DNA of 64,000 bases from Brevundimonas aurantiaca (GCF_014199955.1 NZ_JACHOQ010000002.1:618316-682315), one strand, 5' to 3'; positions 53,417-62,002 are shown, numbered from the stretch's first letter. Numbers and translations are program-made. Notes: generated by a model from the letters alone, not told the origin.

Positions 53417-54637
53417 ATGCGTGGTTATGACGTAATCGAAACCCCGGACCATGTGCCGATCAAGGCCTGGACCCGAGGGGTGCCCATCGAGGATGCGGCG
53501 CTGAAACAGCTGAAGAACGTGGCCTCGCTGCCGTTCATCCACAAGCACGTCGCGGTCATGCCGGACGTGCACTGGGGCATGGGCGCGACGGTGGGGTCGG
53601 TGATCCCGACCGTGGGAGCCATCATCCCGGCCGCCGTGGGCGTGGACATCGGCTGCGGCATGATGGCGGTGCGGACCTCGATCCGCGCCGAACACCTGCC
53701 CGACGACCTGTCGGCCATCCGCTCCGCCATCGAGGCCGCCGTTCCGCACGGCCGCACCGACAACGGCGGGCGCAACGACAAGGGCGCCTGGGCGGCCGAA
53801 CCGCCGGCCTCGGCGGTCACCCGTTGGGCCGATCTGAAGGCGGGCTATGACGCCGTGGTGGAAAAACACCCCAAGGCGGCGCACCCGCGCGGCTTCGGCC
53901 ACCTGGGCACTCTGGGCACGGGCAACCACTTCATCGAGCTGTGCCTCGACGAGGCGGGCGACGTGTGGGTGATGCTTCACTCCGGCTCGCGCGGGGTGGG
54001 CAACCGGTTCGGGACCTATTTCATCGAACGGGCCAAGCACGAGATGCGCCGCTGGCACATCAACCTGCCCGACCAGGACCTGGCCTATTTCCCGGAAGGG
54101 ACGGACGGCTTCGTCGACTATGTGCGGGCGGTGTCGTGGGCGCAGAAATACGCGCGCGCCAACCGCGAGGTGATGATGGACAGCGTGCTCGGGGTGCTGA
54201 AGGCCTTCTGGCCGGATCTGGAGACGACGCAGGAGGCGGTGAACTGCCACCACAACTACGTCTCCAAGGAGAAGCATTTCGGCAAGGACGTCTTCCTGAC
54301 CCGCAAGGGGGCCGTGTCGGCCAAGGACGGCGAACTGGGCATCATCCCCGGCTCGATGGGGGCGAAGTCCTTCATCGTCCGCGGCAAGGGCAATGCGGAT
54401 TCGTTCTGCACCTGCTCGCACGGCGCCGGTCGGGCCATGAGCCGGACCGAAGCCAAGCGCCGCTTCACGATCGAGGACCACGTCCGCGCCACCGAGGGCG
54501 TGGAATGCCGCAAGGACGCCGAGGTGATCGACGAAACCCCGATGGCCTATAAGGACATCGACGCGGTCATCGCGGCCCAGACCGACCTGATCGAGGTCGT
54601 GCACACCGTGCGTCAGGTGGTGTGCGTCAAGGGATGA
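53417..54637 (+). CDS. rtcB: RtcB-family RNA ligase / 3'-phosphate RNA repair enzyme
   Basis: 406 aa. RtcB joins 2',3'-cyclic-phosphate or 3'-phosphate RNA ends to 5'-OH ends with GTP and manganese. Motifs: MPDVHWGMGATVGSVIPTVG, GVDIGCGMMAVRT (metal Cys and Asp), GTLGTGNHFIELCLDE, MLHSGSRGVGNRFGTYFIER, and the guanylate-accepting His335 in CTCSHGAGRAMSRTEAKRRF. Length is typical of the short bacterial group. No rtcA, archease or RtcR regulator is adjacent. A terminated small unit lies directly upstream. Confidence 0.95.
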   Translation: MRGYDVIETPDHVPIKAWTRGVPIEDAALKQLKNVASLPFIHKHVAVMPDVHWGMGATVGSVIPTVGAIIPAAVGVDIGCGMMAVRTSIRAEHLPDDLSAIRSAIEAAVPHGRTDNGGRNDKGAWAAEPPASAVTRWADLKAGYDAVVEKHPKAAHPRGFGHLGTLGTGNHFIELCLDEAGDVWVMLHSGSRGVGNRFGTYFIERAKHEMRRWHINLPDQDLAYFPEGTDGFVDYVRAVSWAQKYARANREVMMDSVLGVLKAFWPDLETTQEAVNCHHNYVSKEKHFGKDVFLTRKGAVSAKDGELGIIPGSMGAKSFIVRGKGNADSFCTCSHGAGRAMSRTEAKRRFTIEDHVRATEGVECRKDAEVIDETPMAYKDIDAVIAAQTDLIEVVHTVRQVVCVKG

Positions 54638-54641
54638 CGGG

Positions 54642-54671
54642 AGCCGGTTTCACCGCAGGGTGGGGCCGGCT
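54642..54671 (+). terminator. Hairpin downstream of rtcB
   Basis: AGCCGG-TTT-CACC-GCAG-GGTG-GGG-CCGGCT can pair over 13 positions if the TTT/GGG block forms G-U pairs. Only TTCGT follows, so it is a moderate terminator, 4 bases past the rtcB stop. Confidence 0.4.
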
Positions 54672-54678
54672 TTCGTCG

Positions 54679-55350
54679 TCAGGGCTCCGGGCGCCAGGTT
54701 ACCCAGCGAGGCTCGCTAATGATGGGGGCGAAGGTGGGAGCCGGCGGATGCGGCAGACCATCATCCGCCCCTCGGAAAGTCACTGTCATCCAGTCCAACT
54801 GGGCCGTGTTTGTGTCTCCCGCAAAAATCTCAAGGATCGACAGACCCTCAGCCGGCCCAGGCCAAAATTGGCACCCCACAACGGCATTCAACTGATCAAT
54901 GTGAAACCAGGACACATTGTCCGTTGCGGGTTTCGTCCAAGGCCAAGGTTGCGAACTTCTTATCGCAGTGACTCCGCCGGTGCCTGAATTGTAGCGGGAA
55001 ACGACTTCCGCCTGCTCGAAATGTCGGCGTGCGGCGGCCTCCTGAGGACCGGCTCGATCAAGGAATTGTTCGATAGCGGCCAGCTCTAGTGTTGAAAATC
55101 CTGGACCTTGCTGGCTTTGAAGACGCGTTCTGGACCTCCAGCGAAAGTAGTTTCGAACAAACCTCTGCTGCCAAAACAGGAATCCCAAAGTCCAGCAGAA
55201 CGCATAGAGGCCGAAAAACCAGGGAATGGCGGCGTTGCCGAAGGCGATCAGGACGCCGAAGCAACCACCGGCAAAGGTAAAGGCCGACAGGGCCAGCACG
55301 GTGTTCTGAACACGAGCCTTCCTGTTAGGACGCCGACTGAACTTGTCCAA
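54679..55350 (-). CDS. Hypothetical membrane protein, 223 aa
   Basis: No family recognised. Two membrane helices lie near the N-terminus (VLALSAFTFAGGCFGVLIAF and PWFFGLYAFCWTLGFLFW), followed by a basic patch (RFVRNYFRWRSRTRLQS) and a soluble domain of about 130 residues (HFEQAEVVSRYNSGTGGVTA, WFHIDQLNAVVGCQFWPGPA, LSILEIFAGDTNTAQLDWMT). Codon usage is less G/C-biased at third positions than in its neighbours, which may indicate acquisition by transfer. It converges on rtcB and is upstream-facing to the HxlR gene. Confidence 0.65.
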   Translation of the reverse strand: MDKFSRRPNRKARVQNTVLALSAFTFAGGCFGVLIAFGNAAIPWFFGLYAFCWTLGFLFWQQRFVRNYFRWRSRTRLQSQQGPGFSTLELAAIEQFLDRAGPQEAAARRHFEQAEVVSRYNSGTGGVTAIRSSQPWPWTKPATDNVSWFHIDQLNAVVGCQFWPGPAEGLSILEIFAGDTNTAQLDWMTVTFRGADDGLPHPPAPTFAPIISEPRWVTWRPEP

Positions 55351-55395
55351 CCAAAGCCCCCTGTCCCGCTCTCAAACCCGTCCTCGACGGCCGCC

Positions 55396-55890
55396 CTAAG
55401 CCGCCTCATCATCCTTCGGCATCACATCCCCCACCGTCGGCCGGTTCTCCGCCCGCGTCAGCCGGATGTCCCTCGGCTTGACGATCTCGCCGCAGCAGCC
55501 GCAGGCGATGCGCGGGGTCAGGGTGGCGCCGCAGGTCGAGTGGACCATGTCGATGCCGCAGTCGGTCTCGCCATAGACGTGTTTGGCGCCCCAGCCGTGC
55601 AGGGTCACCAGAACCCCGTACAGATCCTTGCCCTTGGGCGTCAGCACATATTCGTTGCGCGGGGGCCGTTCGGAATAGGGGCGCGGCTCCAGCACCCCGT
55701 GCTGGACCAGGCTTTTTAGACGCGCGGCCAGGACGTTGCGCGCCACGCCCAGATTGTCCTGCCATTGCTCGAACCGGCTGACCCCGTTGAAGGCGTCGCG
55801 GATGACCAGCAGGGTCCACGGATCGCCGATCACCTCCAGGGTGGCGGCGATGGAGCAGCTTTGGCGGCTGTAGTCTGCGGTGCGTCCCAT
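55396..55890 (-). CDS. HxlR-family transcriptional regulator
   Basis: 164 aa winged-helix regulator. HxlR pattern: CSIAATLEVIGDPWTLLVIR, DAFNGVSRFEQWQDNLGVAR, NVLAARLKSLVQHGVLEPRP, YVLTPKGKDLYGVLVTLHGW. A C-terminal extension carries four cysteines (GETDCGIDMVHSTCGATLTP and ACGCCGEIVKP), a possible metal or redox site. HxlR proteins respond to aldehydes, quinones or redox. The candidate operator at 55919-55937 lies 29 bases before the start. The divergent thioesterase gene at 56028 is a plausible target. Confidence 0.92.
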   Translation of the reverse strand: MGRTADYSRQSCSIAATLEVIGDPWTLLVIRDAFNGVSRFEQWQDNLGVARNVLAARLKSLVQHGVLEPRPYSERPPRNEYVLTPKGKDLYGVLVTLHGWGAKHVYGETDCGIDMVHSTCGATLTPRIACGCCGEIVKPRDIRLTRAENRPTVGDVMPKDDEAA

Positions 55891-55918
55891 GCGACAAAAG
55901 TGACCCCGCGTCAGGCGG

Positions 55919-55937
55919 TTGGCAAGAGGGTTGCCAA
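55919..55937. promoter_or_regulatory. Candidate HxlR operator
   Basis: TTGGCAA-GAGGG-TTGCCAA is a perfect 7-bp inverted repeat with a 5-base spacer, between the HxlR gene and the divergent thioesterase gene. A third half-site TTGGCAA is at 55963-55969, nearer the thioesterase. Confidence 0.5.
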
Positions 55938-56027
55938 TCCGAACCGGCTCAGTCAGTCTTGTTTGGCAATGGACCTGCGCCCCCTCCAGAACGCAGCGCC
56001 TTCCGTCCCTTCTTCGCCTGACGCAGG

Positions 56028-56894
56028 ATGGCGCCCATGGCCGATACGACCCACCCCATCTCCCTCGACGCCGCCCTGGCCTTCCACACCCTGGACGACG
56101 GCGGCCTTTCGGCGCCCGTTCCCGGTCATTTCTCCAACGGACCGTCCGGCCTGCCGCCGGAGAAGGGCTTTCCCTTCGGCGGCCTGCTGGCGGCCCTGTG
56201 CGCCCAGGCGATGCGCCAGGGCCTGTCCCTGACCGCGCCCTTGCGCACCTTATCGGTTCAGTATCTGTCGGCGGCCCGCTTCGGCGAGCAGGTCGCCTTT
56301 CGTCCGCGCCTGCTGCGCGGCGGCCGCAATGTGATCTATGCGGCGGTCGAGGCCGAGCAGGACGGCCGCATGACCCATCACGCCACCGGAACCTACGGGC
56401 TGGACGGCGACGCCCCGCCGCTCGCCCCGCTTCATCGGCCGCCGCCCTCGCTGGACGGCCTGAACCCCGCCGCCACCATCCGGGGGCCGATGTCGCCCCA
56501 TTTCGCCCAGCACGTCGAATACCGGTTCGACGGCGGGCCTAACATTCTGGGCGGCAATGCCGGCAAGCCGGTGATCGAACGCACCTGGATGCGGATGGCT
56601 GACCGCCGCCCGCTGGACGAGGTCGGCCTCTGCTATCTGCTGGACGCCCTCTATCCCCCGGCCTGGACCGCCTCCTCGACGCCCGCGCCCATGACCACCG
56701 TCGATCTGCGCATCGACATCCTGACCGACCCGACGCCTGAAACAGCGCCCGAGGGCTGGGCCTTCTTCGAGTTCCGGATGCTGGACCTGGGCCTGGGCTG
56801 GACGGTGGACGAGGCGACCGCCTGGGGCGCCGACGGAAGCCCGCTGGCGATCTCGCGCCAGCGCCGCAAACTGCTGCCGCAACGCGGCGCCTGA
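56028..56894 (+). CDS. TesB-like acyl-CoA thioesterase
   Basis: 288 aa, double hot-dog architecture. First hot dog: GHFSNGPSGLPPEKGFPFGG, LLAALCAQAMRQG, LRTLSVQYLSAARFGEQVAF. Second: FDGGPNILGGNAGKPVIERT, DEVGLCYLLDALYPPAWTAS, TVDLRIDILTDPTPETAPEG, FEFRMLDLGLGWTVDEATAW. The C-terminal GSPLAISRQRRKLLP is family-typical. It hydrolyses acyl-CoA esters; chain preference is unknown. The start is ATG 56028 or ATG 56037. Divergent from the HxlR regulator. Confidence 0.88.
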   Translation: MAPMADTTHPISLDAALAFHTLDDGGLSAPVPGHFSNGPSGLPPEKGFPFGGLLAALCAQAMRQGLSLTAPLRTLSVQYLSAARFGEQVAFRPRLLRGGRNVIYAAVEAEQDGRMTHHATGTYGLDGDAPPLAPLHRPPPSLDGLNPAATIRGPMSPHFAQHVEYRFDGGPNILGGNAGKPVIERTWMRMADRRPLDEVGLCYLLDALYPPAWTASSTPAPMTTVDLRIDILTDPTPETAPEGWAFFEFRMLDLGLGWTVDEATAWGADGSPLAISRQRRKLLPQRGA

Positions 56895-57014
56895 CCTGAA
56901 CGTCGCTCAGCCTCCGTTCATCATTATCAGGGACTATTCGAAATCTCTGGAGTAGGCTCCGGGCGTCGCTGTCGTCGCCTCTATCCTCTCGTCCAAATCT
57001 CTGGTGTCTCACCG

Positions 57015-57290
57015 ATGCGTCGCAGCCGTCTCATCGCCGCTTGTCAGGCCGCCGTCGTAATGGGCGGAGCCTTGATGCTCCAGGGCTGCGTCGCCGGCGC
57101 CGTGGTCGGCGGGACCGCCGCCGTCGTGGGCGGCGCGGCCAAGGCCGGCGGCGCGGTCGTGGGCGCCGGCTTCGACGCCGTCACCACCTCCGACGAGGAA
57201 ACCCGCGCCCGCCGCGAACGCGAACAGCGCGAGTACGAACGCGAACAACGCCGCTGCGAACAGCGGCAGAGGCAGGGCAAAAGCTGCTGA
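57015..57290 (+). CDS. Small lipoprotein with Gly/Ala-rich and charged halves
   Basis: 91 aa. The signal sequence ends in the lipobox LMLQGCV (Cys near residue 25). Residues 26-55 are a Gly/Ala/Val repeat-like run (GAVVGGTAAVVGGAAKAGGA) reminiscent of glycine-zipper lipoproteins. Residues 60-91 are highly charged (RARREREQREYEREQRRCEQ) and likely helical. It may be an envelope-stress or outer-membrane structural lipoprotein. No conserved operon partner; it converges on queD (1 base apart). Confidence 0.75.
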   Translation: MRRSRLIAACQAAVVMGGALMLQGCVAGAVVGGTAAVVGGAAKAGGAVVGAGFDAVTTSDEETRARREREQREYEREQRRCEQRQRQGKSC

Positions 57291-57659
57291 CTACAGCGAC
57301 AGCACGCACCGCTCGTTGATCGTCGGCCGCGCCACCTGCACCCGGCAAAGCCCCGGCCAGTCCGGCTTCAGGGTCTTGGCGAACCACAGGCACAGGTTTT
57401 CCAGGCTGGGCAGCTCCAGCCCCTCGTGCTCGTTCAGCATGCCGTGGTCCAGCTGCTCCGCCGCCGACTTCAGCGCCCGGTCCAGCGCCCCCAGGTCCGC
57501 GACCCAGTTGTGCTCGGCGTCCAGGGTCTCCGACCGGATCGTCGCCTCGACCGTAAAGGAGTGGCCGTGGACGCGACGATAGATGCTGCCCTCGGGTTCG
57601 TTGGGGAAGTGGTGGGCGGCGTCGAAGGTCGCCTGTTTGGTGATTTCGAAGACGGGCAT
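57291..57659 (-). CDS. queD: QueD-type 6-carboxytetrahydropterin synthase
   Basis: 122 aa. Turns 7,8-dihydroneopterin triphosphate into 6-carboxy-tetrahydropterin in queuosine synthesis. Zinc-binding His residues are in FDAAHHFPNE and VHGHSFTVEATI. The catalytic Asp-His pair is in LDHGMLNEHEGLE and the Glu in PSLENLCLWFA. The usual catalytic Cys four residues before HGH (C-x3-HGH) is Tyr here (YRRVHGH). The ATG at 57659 overlaps the stop of queE (TAATG). Last gene of queC-queE-queD. Confidence 0.9.
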   Translation of the reverse strand: MPVFEITKQATFDAAHHFPNEPEGSIYRRVHGHSFTVEATIRSETLDAEHNWVADLGALDRALKSAAEQLDHGMLNEHEGLELPSLENLCLWFAKTLKPDWPGLCRVQVARPTINERCVLSL

Positions 57660-58294
57660 TAGCGGACGCCGATGTATTTGTGGGTCTGGACGCTCAGGCG
57701 CCACTGGGGATGGGTCAGGCAATATTCGATGGCGGCGGCGGTGTTCTCCGCCTGGTCGGGGCCGTCCAGGGGCTGGAGCCAGAACCGTTCGAACGCGAGG
57801 TGTTCGAACCGCTCGGGCGGGGCCTTGGGCTGCGGATAGACCAGCTTCAGCTCCTGCCCCTTGATCTGGATCACGTCTGCGTCCGCCTTTGGGCTGACGC
57901 AGATCCAGTCGATCCCGTCGGGCGCCGCCAGAGTGCCGTTGGACTCGATGGCGATCTCGAAACCGCGCGCGTGCAGGGCCGCGACCAGGGGCGCATCCAG
58001 CTGCAGCAGGGGCTCTCCCCCGGTGCAGACCACCAGTTTCGGATCGCCCTCGCGCCCCCGCCACATCGCCGCGACATGATCGGCCAGCCCGTCCGCGGTG
58101 GCGAACTTGCCCCCGCCGTCCCCGTCTACGCCGACGAAGTCCGTATCGCAGAAGCTGCAGACGGCGCTCGCCCGATCCTGTTCGCGCCCGCTCCACAGAT
58201 TGCAGCCGGCGAAGCGCAGAAAGACCGCCGGCCGGCCCGCCTGTCCGCCCTCGCCCTGGACCGTCAGAAAGACTTCCTTGGCCGAATAGGTCAC
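57659..58294 (-). CDS. queE: 7-carboxy-7-deazaguanine synthase QueE
   Basis: 211-aa radical SAM enzyme that contracts 6-carboxytetrahydropterin to 7-carboxy-7-deazaguanine. The unusual cluster motif C-x14-C-x2-C is seen in [20 protein letters not shown] followed by SFCDTDFVG. Further family marks are [45 protein letters not shown] and CVSPKAD. The start is a GTG at 58294 (overlapping the queC stop as GTGA); a longer upstream reading frame is antisense to nothing useful and rejected. Translational coupling with both neighbours is likely. Confidence 0.94.
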   Translation of the reverse strand: MTYSAKEVFLTVQGEGGQAGRPAVFLRFAGCNLWSGREQDRASAVCSFCDTDFVGVDGDGGGKFATADGLADHVAAMWRGREGDPKLVVCTGGEPLLQLDAPLVAALHARGFEIAIESNGTLAAPDGIDWICVSPKADADVIQIKGQELKLVYPQPKAPPERFEHLAFERFWLQPLDGPDQAENTAAAIEYCLTHPQWRLSVQTHKYIGVR

Positions 58295-59022
58295 GTCTGA
58301 GCGCCTCGGCCGGCGACCCATTCCGCATGCCCCGCCGCCCGCAACTCGCACGCGGGGCATTGGCCGCAGCCATAGCCCCAGGCGTGGCGATGCGTCCGAT
58401 CGCCCTGATAGCAGGTGTGGCTGTCCTCAATGATCAGCTCGACCAGGGTTTCGCCCCCAATCCGATCGGCCAGTTCCCAGGTCTGGGCCTTGGTCAGCCA
58501 CATCAGCGGGGTCTCGATCACCACCGGCTTGTCCAGTCCCAGCGACAGGGCCCGCGCCATGGCCTCCATGGTCTCGTGGCGACAGTCGGGATAGCCGGAA
58601 TAGTCGGTCTCGCACATGCCGCCGACCAGCACCTCCAGCCCGCGCCGATCCGCCAGGGCCGCCGCCGCCACCAGGAAGATCAGGTTGCGCCCAGGGACAA
58701 AGGTCGTCGGCAAACCGCGCGCATCCATCTCAATCTTGCGGTCGGCGGTCAGGGCGCTCTCGGCGATCCGACCATAGCCGGTCAGGTCCACCACATGATC
58801 GTCGCCCAGCCGGTCGGCCCATTGCGGCAGGGCCGTCTTCATCCCCGCACGCACCGCCTGGCGCGCCTCCATCTCCACGAGGTGCCGCTGGCCGTAGTCG
58901 AAGCCGACCGTCTCCACCCGCCCGAACCGCTCCAGCGCCCAGGCCAGACAGGTGGCGCTGTCCTGCCCGCCGGAGAAGAGAACCAGGGCCGATGTCGTAG
59001 ACTTTTCCAGGATGACGCTCAT
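58291..59022 (-). CDS. queC: 7-cyano-7-deazaguanine synthase QueC
   Basis: 243-aa ATP-dependent enzyme converting 7-carboxy-7-deazaguanine to preQ0. The PP-loop is [18 protein letters not shown] (about residues 11-28). Other marks: [52 protein letters not shown] and the zinc site [27 protein letters not shown] (four Cys). The ATG at 59022 fits the fold; an in-frame ATG at 59061 adds 13 odd residues. First gene of the que operon; no preQ1 riboswitch was recognised in the upstream 230 bases. Confidence 0.95.
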   Translation of the reverse strand: MSVILEKSTTSALVLFSGGQDSATCLAWALERFGRVETVGFDYGQRHLVEMEARQAVRAGMKTALPQWADRLGDDHVVDLTGYGRIAESALTADRKIEMDARGLPTTFVPGRNLIFLVAAAALADRRGLEVLVGGMCETDYSGYPDCRHETMEAMARALSLGLDKPVVIETPLMWLTKAQTWELADRIGGETLVELIIEDSHTCYQGDRTHRHAWGYGCGQCPACELRAAGHAEWVAGRGAQT

Positions 59023-59255
59023 GACGAATCTGCGGTCGGCCGGTCGGCCGCGCGCATGCACAAAGGGATGAGGACCTCAGATGGGGTCGGGCGGGCCTTC
59101 TACACCAGACCCGCCCCCGGCGCAAAATCCTGAAACAGCCGGCGCCCGCCCCTGAGATGACACCGAGGGTACAGGCCGAAACTTTCTGATCCGGCTTAAC
59201 TAATCGGCAAGCGCTACTGGTGCATATGGGAGGCGAGTAAGGAGTTCCAGGCAGT

Positions 59256-60887
59256 ATGCCGACGATTGAGACCCTTTCAGAACAACCCGAGCCGGTAGGT
59301 CCGTCCACGCTCGGCTGCGAGGTTTTCGCCCGGTTCGAGCGCGAACCGGACACTTTGGTCATACCTGTCGTAGAGAACGACCGCCCCCTGGGCCTGGTGG
59401 AACGCACCACCTTCATACAGAAGATCGCCGGCCGCTTCGGCCACGCCCTCTACGATCTGCGCCCGATCACCTTCGCCATGGACCCCGAGCCGGCGGTGGT
59501 GGAAGGCGACGCTGAAATCGACGCCTTCAGTGAAATCCTGCTGAGGGGCGGTCCCGCCGCCCTGCTGCGCGGCTTCATCGTCACCAAGAACGGCCGCTAT
59601 CACGGCGTGGGCACGGCTGCGACCCTGCTCCGCAGCGCGACCGACCGCCAGCGGCGCCACGAGGCGGAGCTGGCCAACCAAGCTGCAGCCCTCAACGACA
59701 CGCGCGCCCAGGCCCTCATCGCCGCTCGCGCCAAGAGCCAGTTCCTGGCCATCATGAGCCATGAGCTTCGCACCCCGATGAACGGCGTCTTGGCCGTCGC
59801 CGAACTGCTGCGCCGCCAGCCCTTGAGCACGACGGCCCAGGCCCATGTGCAGACCATCGTCGAATCGTCCGAAAACCTGCTGCGCATCCTTCAGGACGCC
59901 GTCGACCTGGCCAAGGCCGAGGCGGGAGAGCTGGAGTTGACCCCCGTCGCCACCCCGCTGCGGGCCGTGATGGACGACGTCCAATCCCTATGGGAGCCGC
60001 GCGCCTCCCAGGACGGCGTGACCCTGCTGGTCGGCTACGAAGGCGACACGGAGCTGGCCGCCGTCATCGACGGAGTCCGCCTGAAGCAGGTGTTCAACAA
60101 TCTGATCGGCAATGCGCTGAAATTCGCGCGCAATGGGGTGGTCGAGGCCGGGCTGAAGGCCTGGGTCGACGGCGACCAGGTGCGGATGGAGGCCCGGGTT
60201 CGCGACGACGGCCCCGGCGTCGACGCCGACCGTGTGGATTCCATCTTCGAACCCTTCGTCCACGGCTCGGGCCCGGACGGCGCCGGACTGGGCCTGTCCA
60301 TCTGCCGCCAGGTCATCGAGCGTATGGGCGGTCGGATCTGGGCCGAGAACAACAAGGGTCGGGGCGCAACCTTCGCCTTCGACATCACCGCGCGCCGCGC
60401 CGCAGCGGTCGTCGAGCCCGCCTCCAATGTCTCGAGCCTGCCAGAACTCGATCTGAAGTCCGCGCCCCACGTGCTGATCGTCGATGACAACGCCACCAAC
60501 CGCGTCGTGGCCCAGGCCTTGTGCGAAATGTTCGGCTGCAGTTCCGAACTGGCGGAGGACGGGCTGGAGGCGGTCCGGGCGGTTCAGGAAGGTCGCTATG
60601 ATCTGATCCTGATGGACATCAAAATGCCGCGCATGGACGGGGTCCAGGCGACCCAGGCCATCCGCGCCCTGGGCGGCGAGGTGGGACGCACCCCCATCGT
60701 CGCCCTGACGGCCAACGCCGATCCCGAAGACGCCAAACACTATCTGTCCGTCGGCATGGCCGCCGTGGTGGAAAAGCCGATCAAGCCCGAGCGCCTGCGC
60801 ATGGCGATGAACGCGGCCCTCGTCGAGAACAAGGGCGAGGACGAGACGCAGACGTCGGCGCCGGCCCCTCGCCGGGCGCGGCGCTGA
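59256..60887 (+). CDS. Hybrid sensor histidine kinase/response regulator with CBS-like input
   Basis: 543 aa, soluble (no membrane helix). Input region (about residues 20-125) resembles a pair of CBS-like modules (TLVIPVVENDRPLGLVERTT; GGPAALLRGFIVTKNGRYHG). A short coiled coil (about 130-160) follows. HisKA with phospho-His169 (FLAIMSHELRTPMNGVLAVA), HATPase_c (N box NNLIGNALKFARNG, G1 VRDDGPGVDADRV, G2 DGAGLGLSICRQVIERMGG), then a C-terminal receiver (HVLIVDDNATNRVVAQALCE; Asp454 in LILMDIKMPRMDGVQ; VALTANADPEDAK; VEKPIKPERL). It likely feeds a phosphotransferase relay; adenine nucleotides are the usual CBS ligands. Partner proteins unknown. Confidence 0.9.
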   Translation: MPTIETLSEQPEPVGPSTLGCEVFARFEREPDTLVIPVVENDRPLGLVERTTFIQKIAGRFGHALYDLRPITFAMDPEPAVVEGDAEIDAFSEILLRGGPAALLRGFIVTKNGRYHGVGTAATLLRSATDRQRRHEAELANQAAALNDTRAQALIAARAKSQFLAIMSHELRTPMNGVLAVAELLRRQPLSTTAQAHVQTIVESSENLLRILQDAVDLAKAEAGELELTPVATPLRAVMDDVQSLWEPRASQDGVTLLVGYEGDTELAAVIDGVRLKQVFNNLIGNALKFARNGVVEAGLKAWVDGDQVRMEARVRDDGPGVDADRVDSIFEPFVHGSGPDGAGLGLSICRQVIERMGGRIWAENNKGRGATFAFDITARRAAAVVEPASNVSSLPELDLKSAPHVLIVDDNATNRVVAQALCEMFGCSSELAEDGLEAVRAVQEGRYDLILMDIKMPRMDGVQATQAIRALGGEVGRTPIVALTANADPEDAKHYLSVGMAAVVEKPIKPERLRMAMNAALVENKGEDETQTSAPAPRRARR

Positions 60888-60891
60888 TCGC

Positions 60892-61923
60892 TCAGTCCGG
60901 CCGGACCTCCAGCGTCTCTTCATCCTCCTCGTCATAGCCGACCAGGCGCAGCGCGCGCGCCTTCTGGCCGTTCAGTTCGGCCCAGCGCAGAAGCCCCTCC
61001 TCCCGGCCATGGGTGATCCAGACCTCGTTGGGTTTCAGCTCCTCGAAGGTCGTGACCAGTTCCTCCCAGTCGGCATGGTCGGAGATGACCAAGGGCAGCT
61101 CCACCCCCTTCTGCCGGGCGCGCGCCCTTACTCCCATCCAGCCCGAGGCGAAGGCCACGACCGGATCGGCGAACCGCCGGGACCAGCGATCCTGCACGGC
61201 CGACGGCGGCGCGACCACCACCTCGCCTCCCAGCGCCCCCTTTGGGAGATCGCGCGTCGGCAGGATCGGCCCCAGATCGACGCCCTCGCGCTCATAGAGC
61301 GCGTTCAGCCGCTCCATGGCGCCGTGCACATAGATGGGTCGGTCCCAGCCCGCCTCACGCAGCGTGCGTATGATCCTCTGGGCCTTTCCCAAGGCGTAGG
61401 CGCCGACCAGATGGGCTCGGTCAGGAAACTGCGCCAGCGACCGAACCAGCCGACCGATCTCATCCTGCGCCGGCGGATGGCGGAATACAGGCAGGCCGAA
61501 AGTCGCCTCAGAGATGAAGACGTGACAAGGCACGGGTTCGAACGCCGGACAGGTCGGATCGCGCCGCCGCTTGTAATCGCCCGACACGACCATGGTCAGA
61601 CCCTTCCAGCGCACCTCGACCTGGGCGGATCCCAGGACATGGCCTGCCGGAAACAGCCGCAGCTCGACCCCGTTGATCGCGGCCCTCTCTGCGTATTCGA
61701 CCGCCTGCTCCCGCGCCGTAAAGGCGTCGCCGTAGCGCTCGGCCATGATGGCCAGGGTCTGGCGCGTGGCCAGCACGGCGCCGTGCCCCGCCCGCGCATG
61801 ATCGGAATGGCCATGGGTGATCACGGCCCGATCCACGGGGCGCACCGGATCGACGTAGAAGTCGCCGGGCGGGCAATAGAGGCCGGCCGGCGTCGGATGC
61901 AGCAGATCTTCGGGTCGGATCAT
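60892..61923 (-). CDS. Ligase-associated-type DNA exonuclease (MBL fold)
   Basis: 343 aa. Metallo-beta-lactamase fold with HGHSDHARAGHG (metal H-x-H-x-D-H), FPAGHVLGSAQVEV, VVSGDYKRRRDPTCPAFEPV, VFISEATFGLPVF and beta-CASP-like LVGAYALGKAQRIIRTLREA, ending ISDHADWEELVTTF and WITHGREEGL. This is the pattern of exonucleases that usually stand beside an ATP-dependent DNA ligase and an Lhr-type helicase. Here no ligase or helicase is adjacent, so it is a solitary copy or its partners lie elsewhere. The ATG at 61923 is the start. Confidence 0.9.
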   Translation of the reverse strand: MIRPEDLLHPTPAGLYCPPGDFYVDPVRPVDRAVITHGHSDHARAGHGAVLATRQTLAIMAERYGDAFTAREQAVEYAERAAINGVELRLFPAGHVLGSAQVEVRWKGLTMVVSGDYKRRRDPTCPAFEPVPCHVFISEATFGLPVFRHPPAQDEIGRLVRSLAQFPDRAHLVGAYALGKAQRIIRTLREAGWDRPIYVHGAMERLNALYEREGVDLGPILPTRDLPKGALGGEVVVAPPSAVQDRWSRRFADPVVAFASGWMGVRARARQKGVELPLVISDHADWEELVTTFEELKPNEVWITHGREEGLLRWAELNGQKARALRLVGYDEEDEETLEVRPD

Positions 61924-62002
61924 GGGGGCGTAACGCTCTCGACGCCGTCGGGTCGCCCCGTCATACAGAAGACTGTCACCGACTCCACGGACGCCCTTTC
62001 GC

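Noticed and set aside
53134..53418. Minus-strand 94-codon ORF upstream of rtcB
   Set aside because: No start context, no family, and it overlaps the strong terminator; the plus-strand unit explains the region better.
57291..58430. Fusion of QueD with an upstream 257-codon extension
   Set aside because: The extension is another frame of queE; QueD starts at 57659 in a TAATG overlap.
59023..59255. preQ1 riboswitch upstream of queC
   Set aside because: Looked for because of the que operon, but no conserved preQ1 aptamer core could be recognised; only GC-rich repeats are present.
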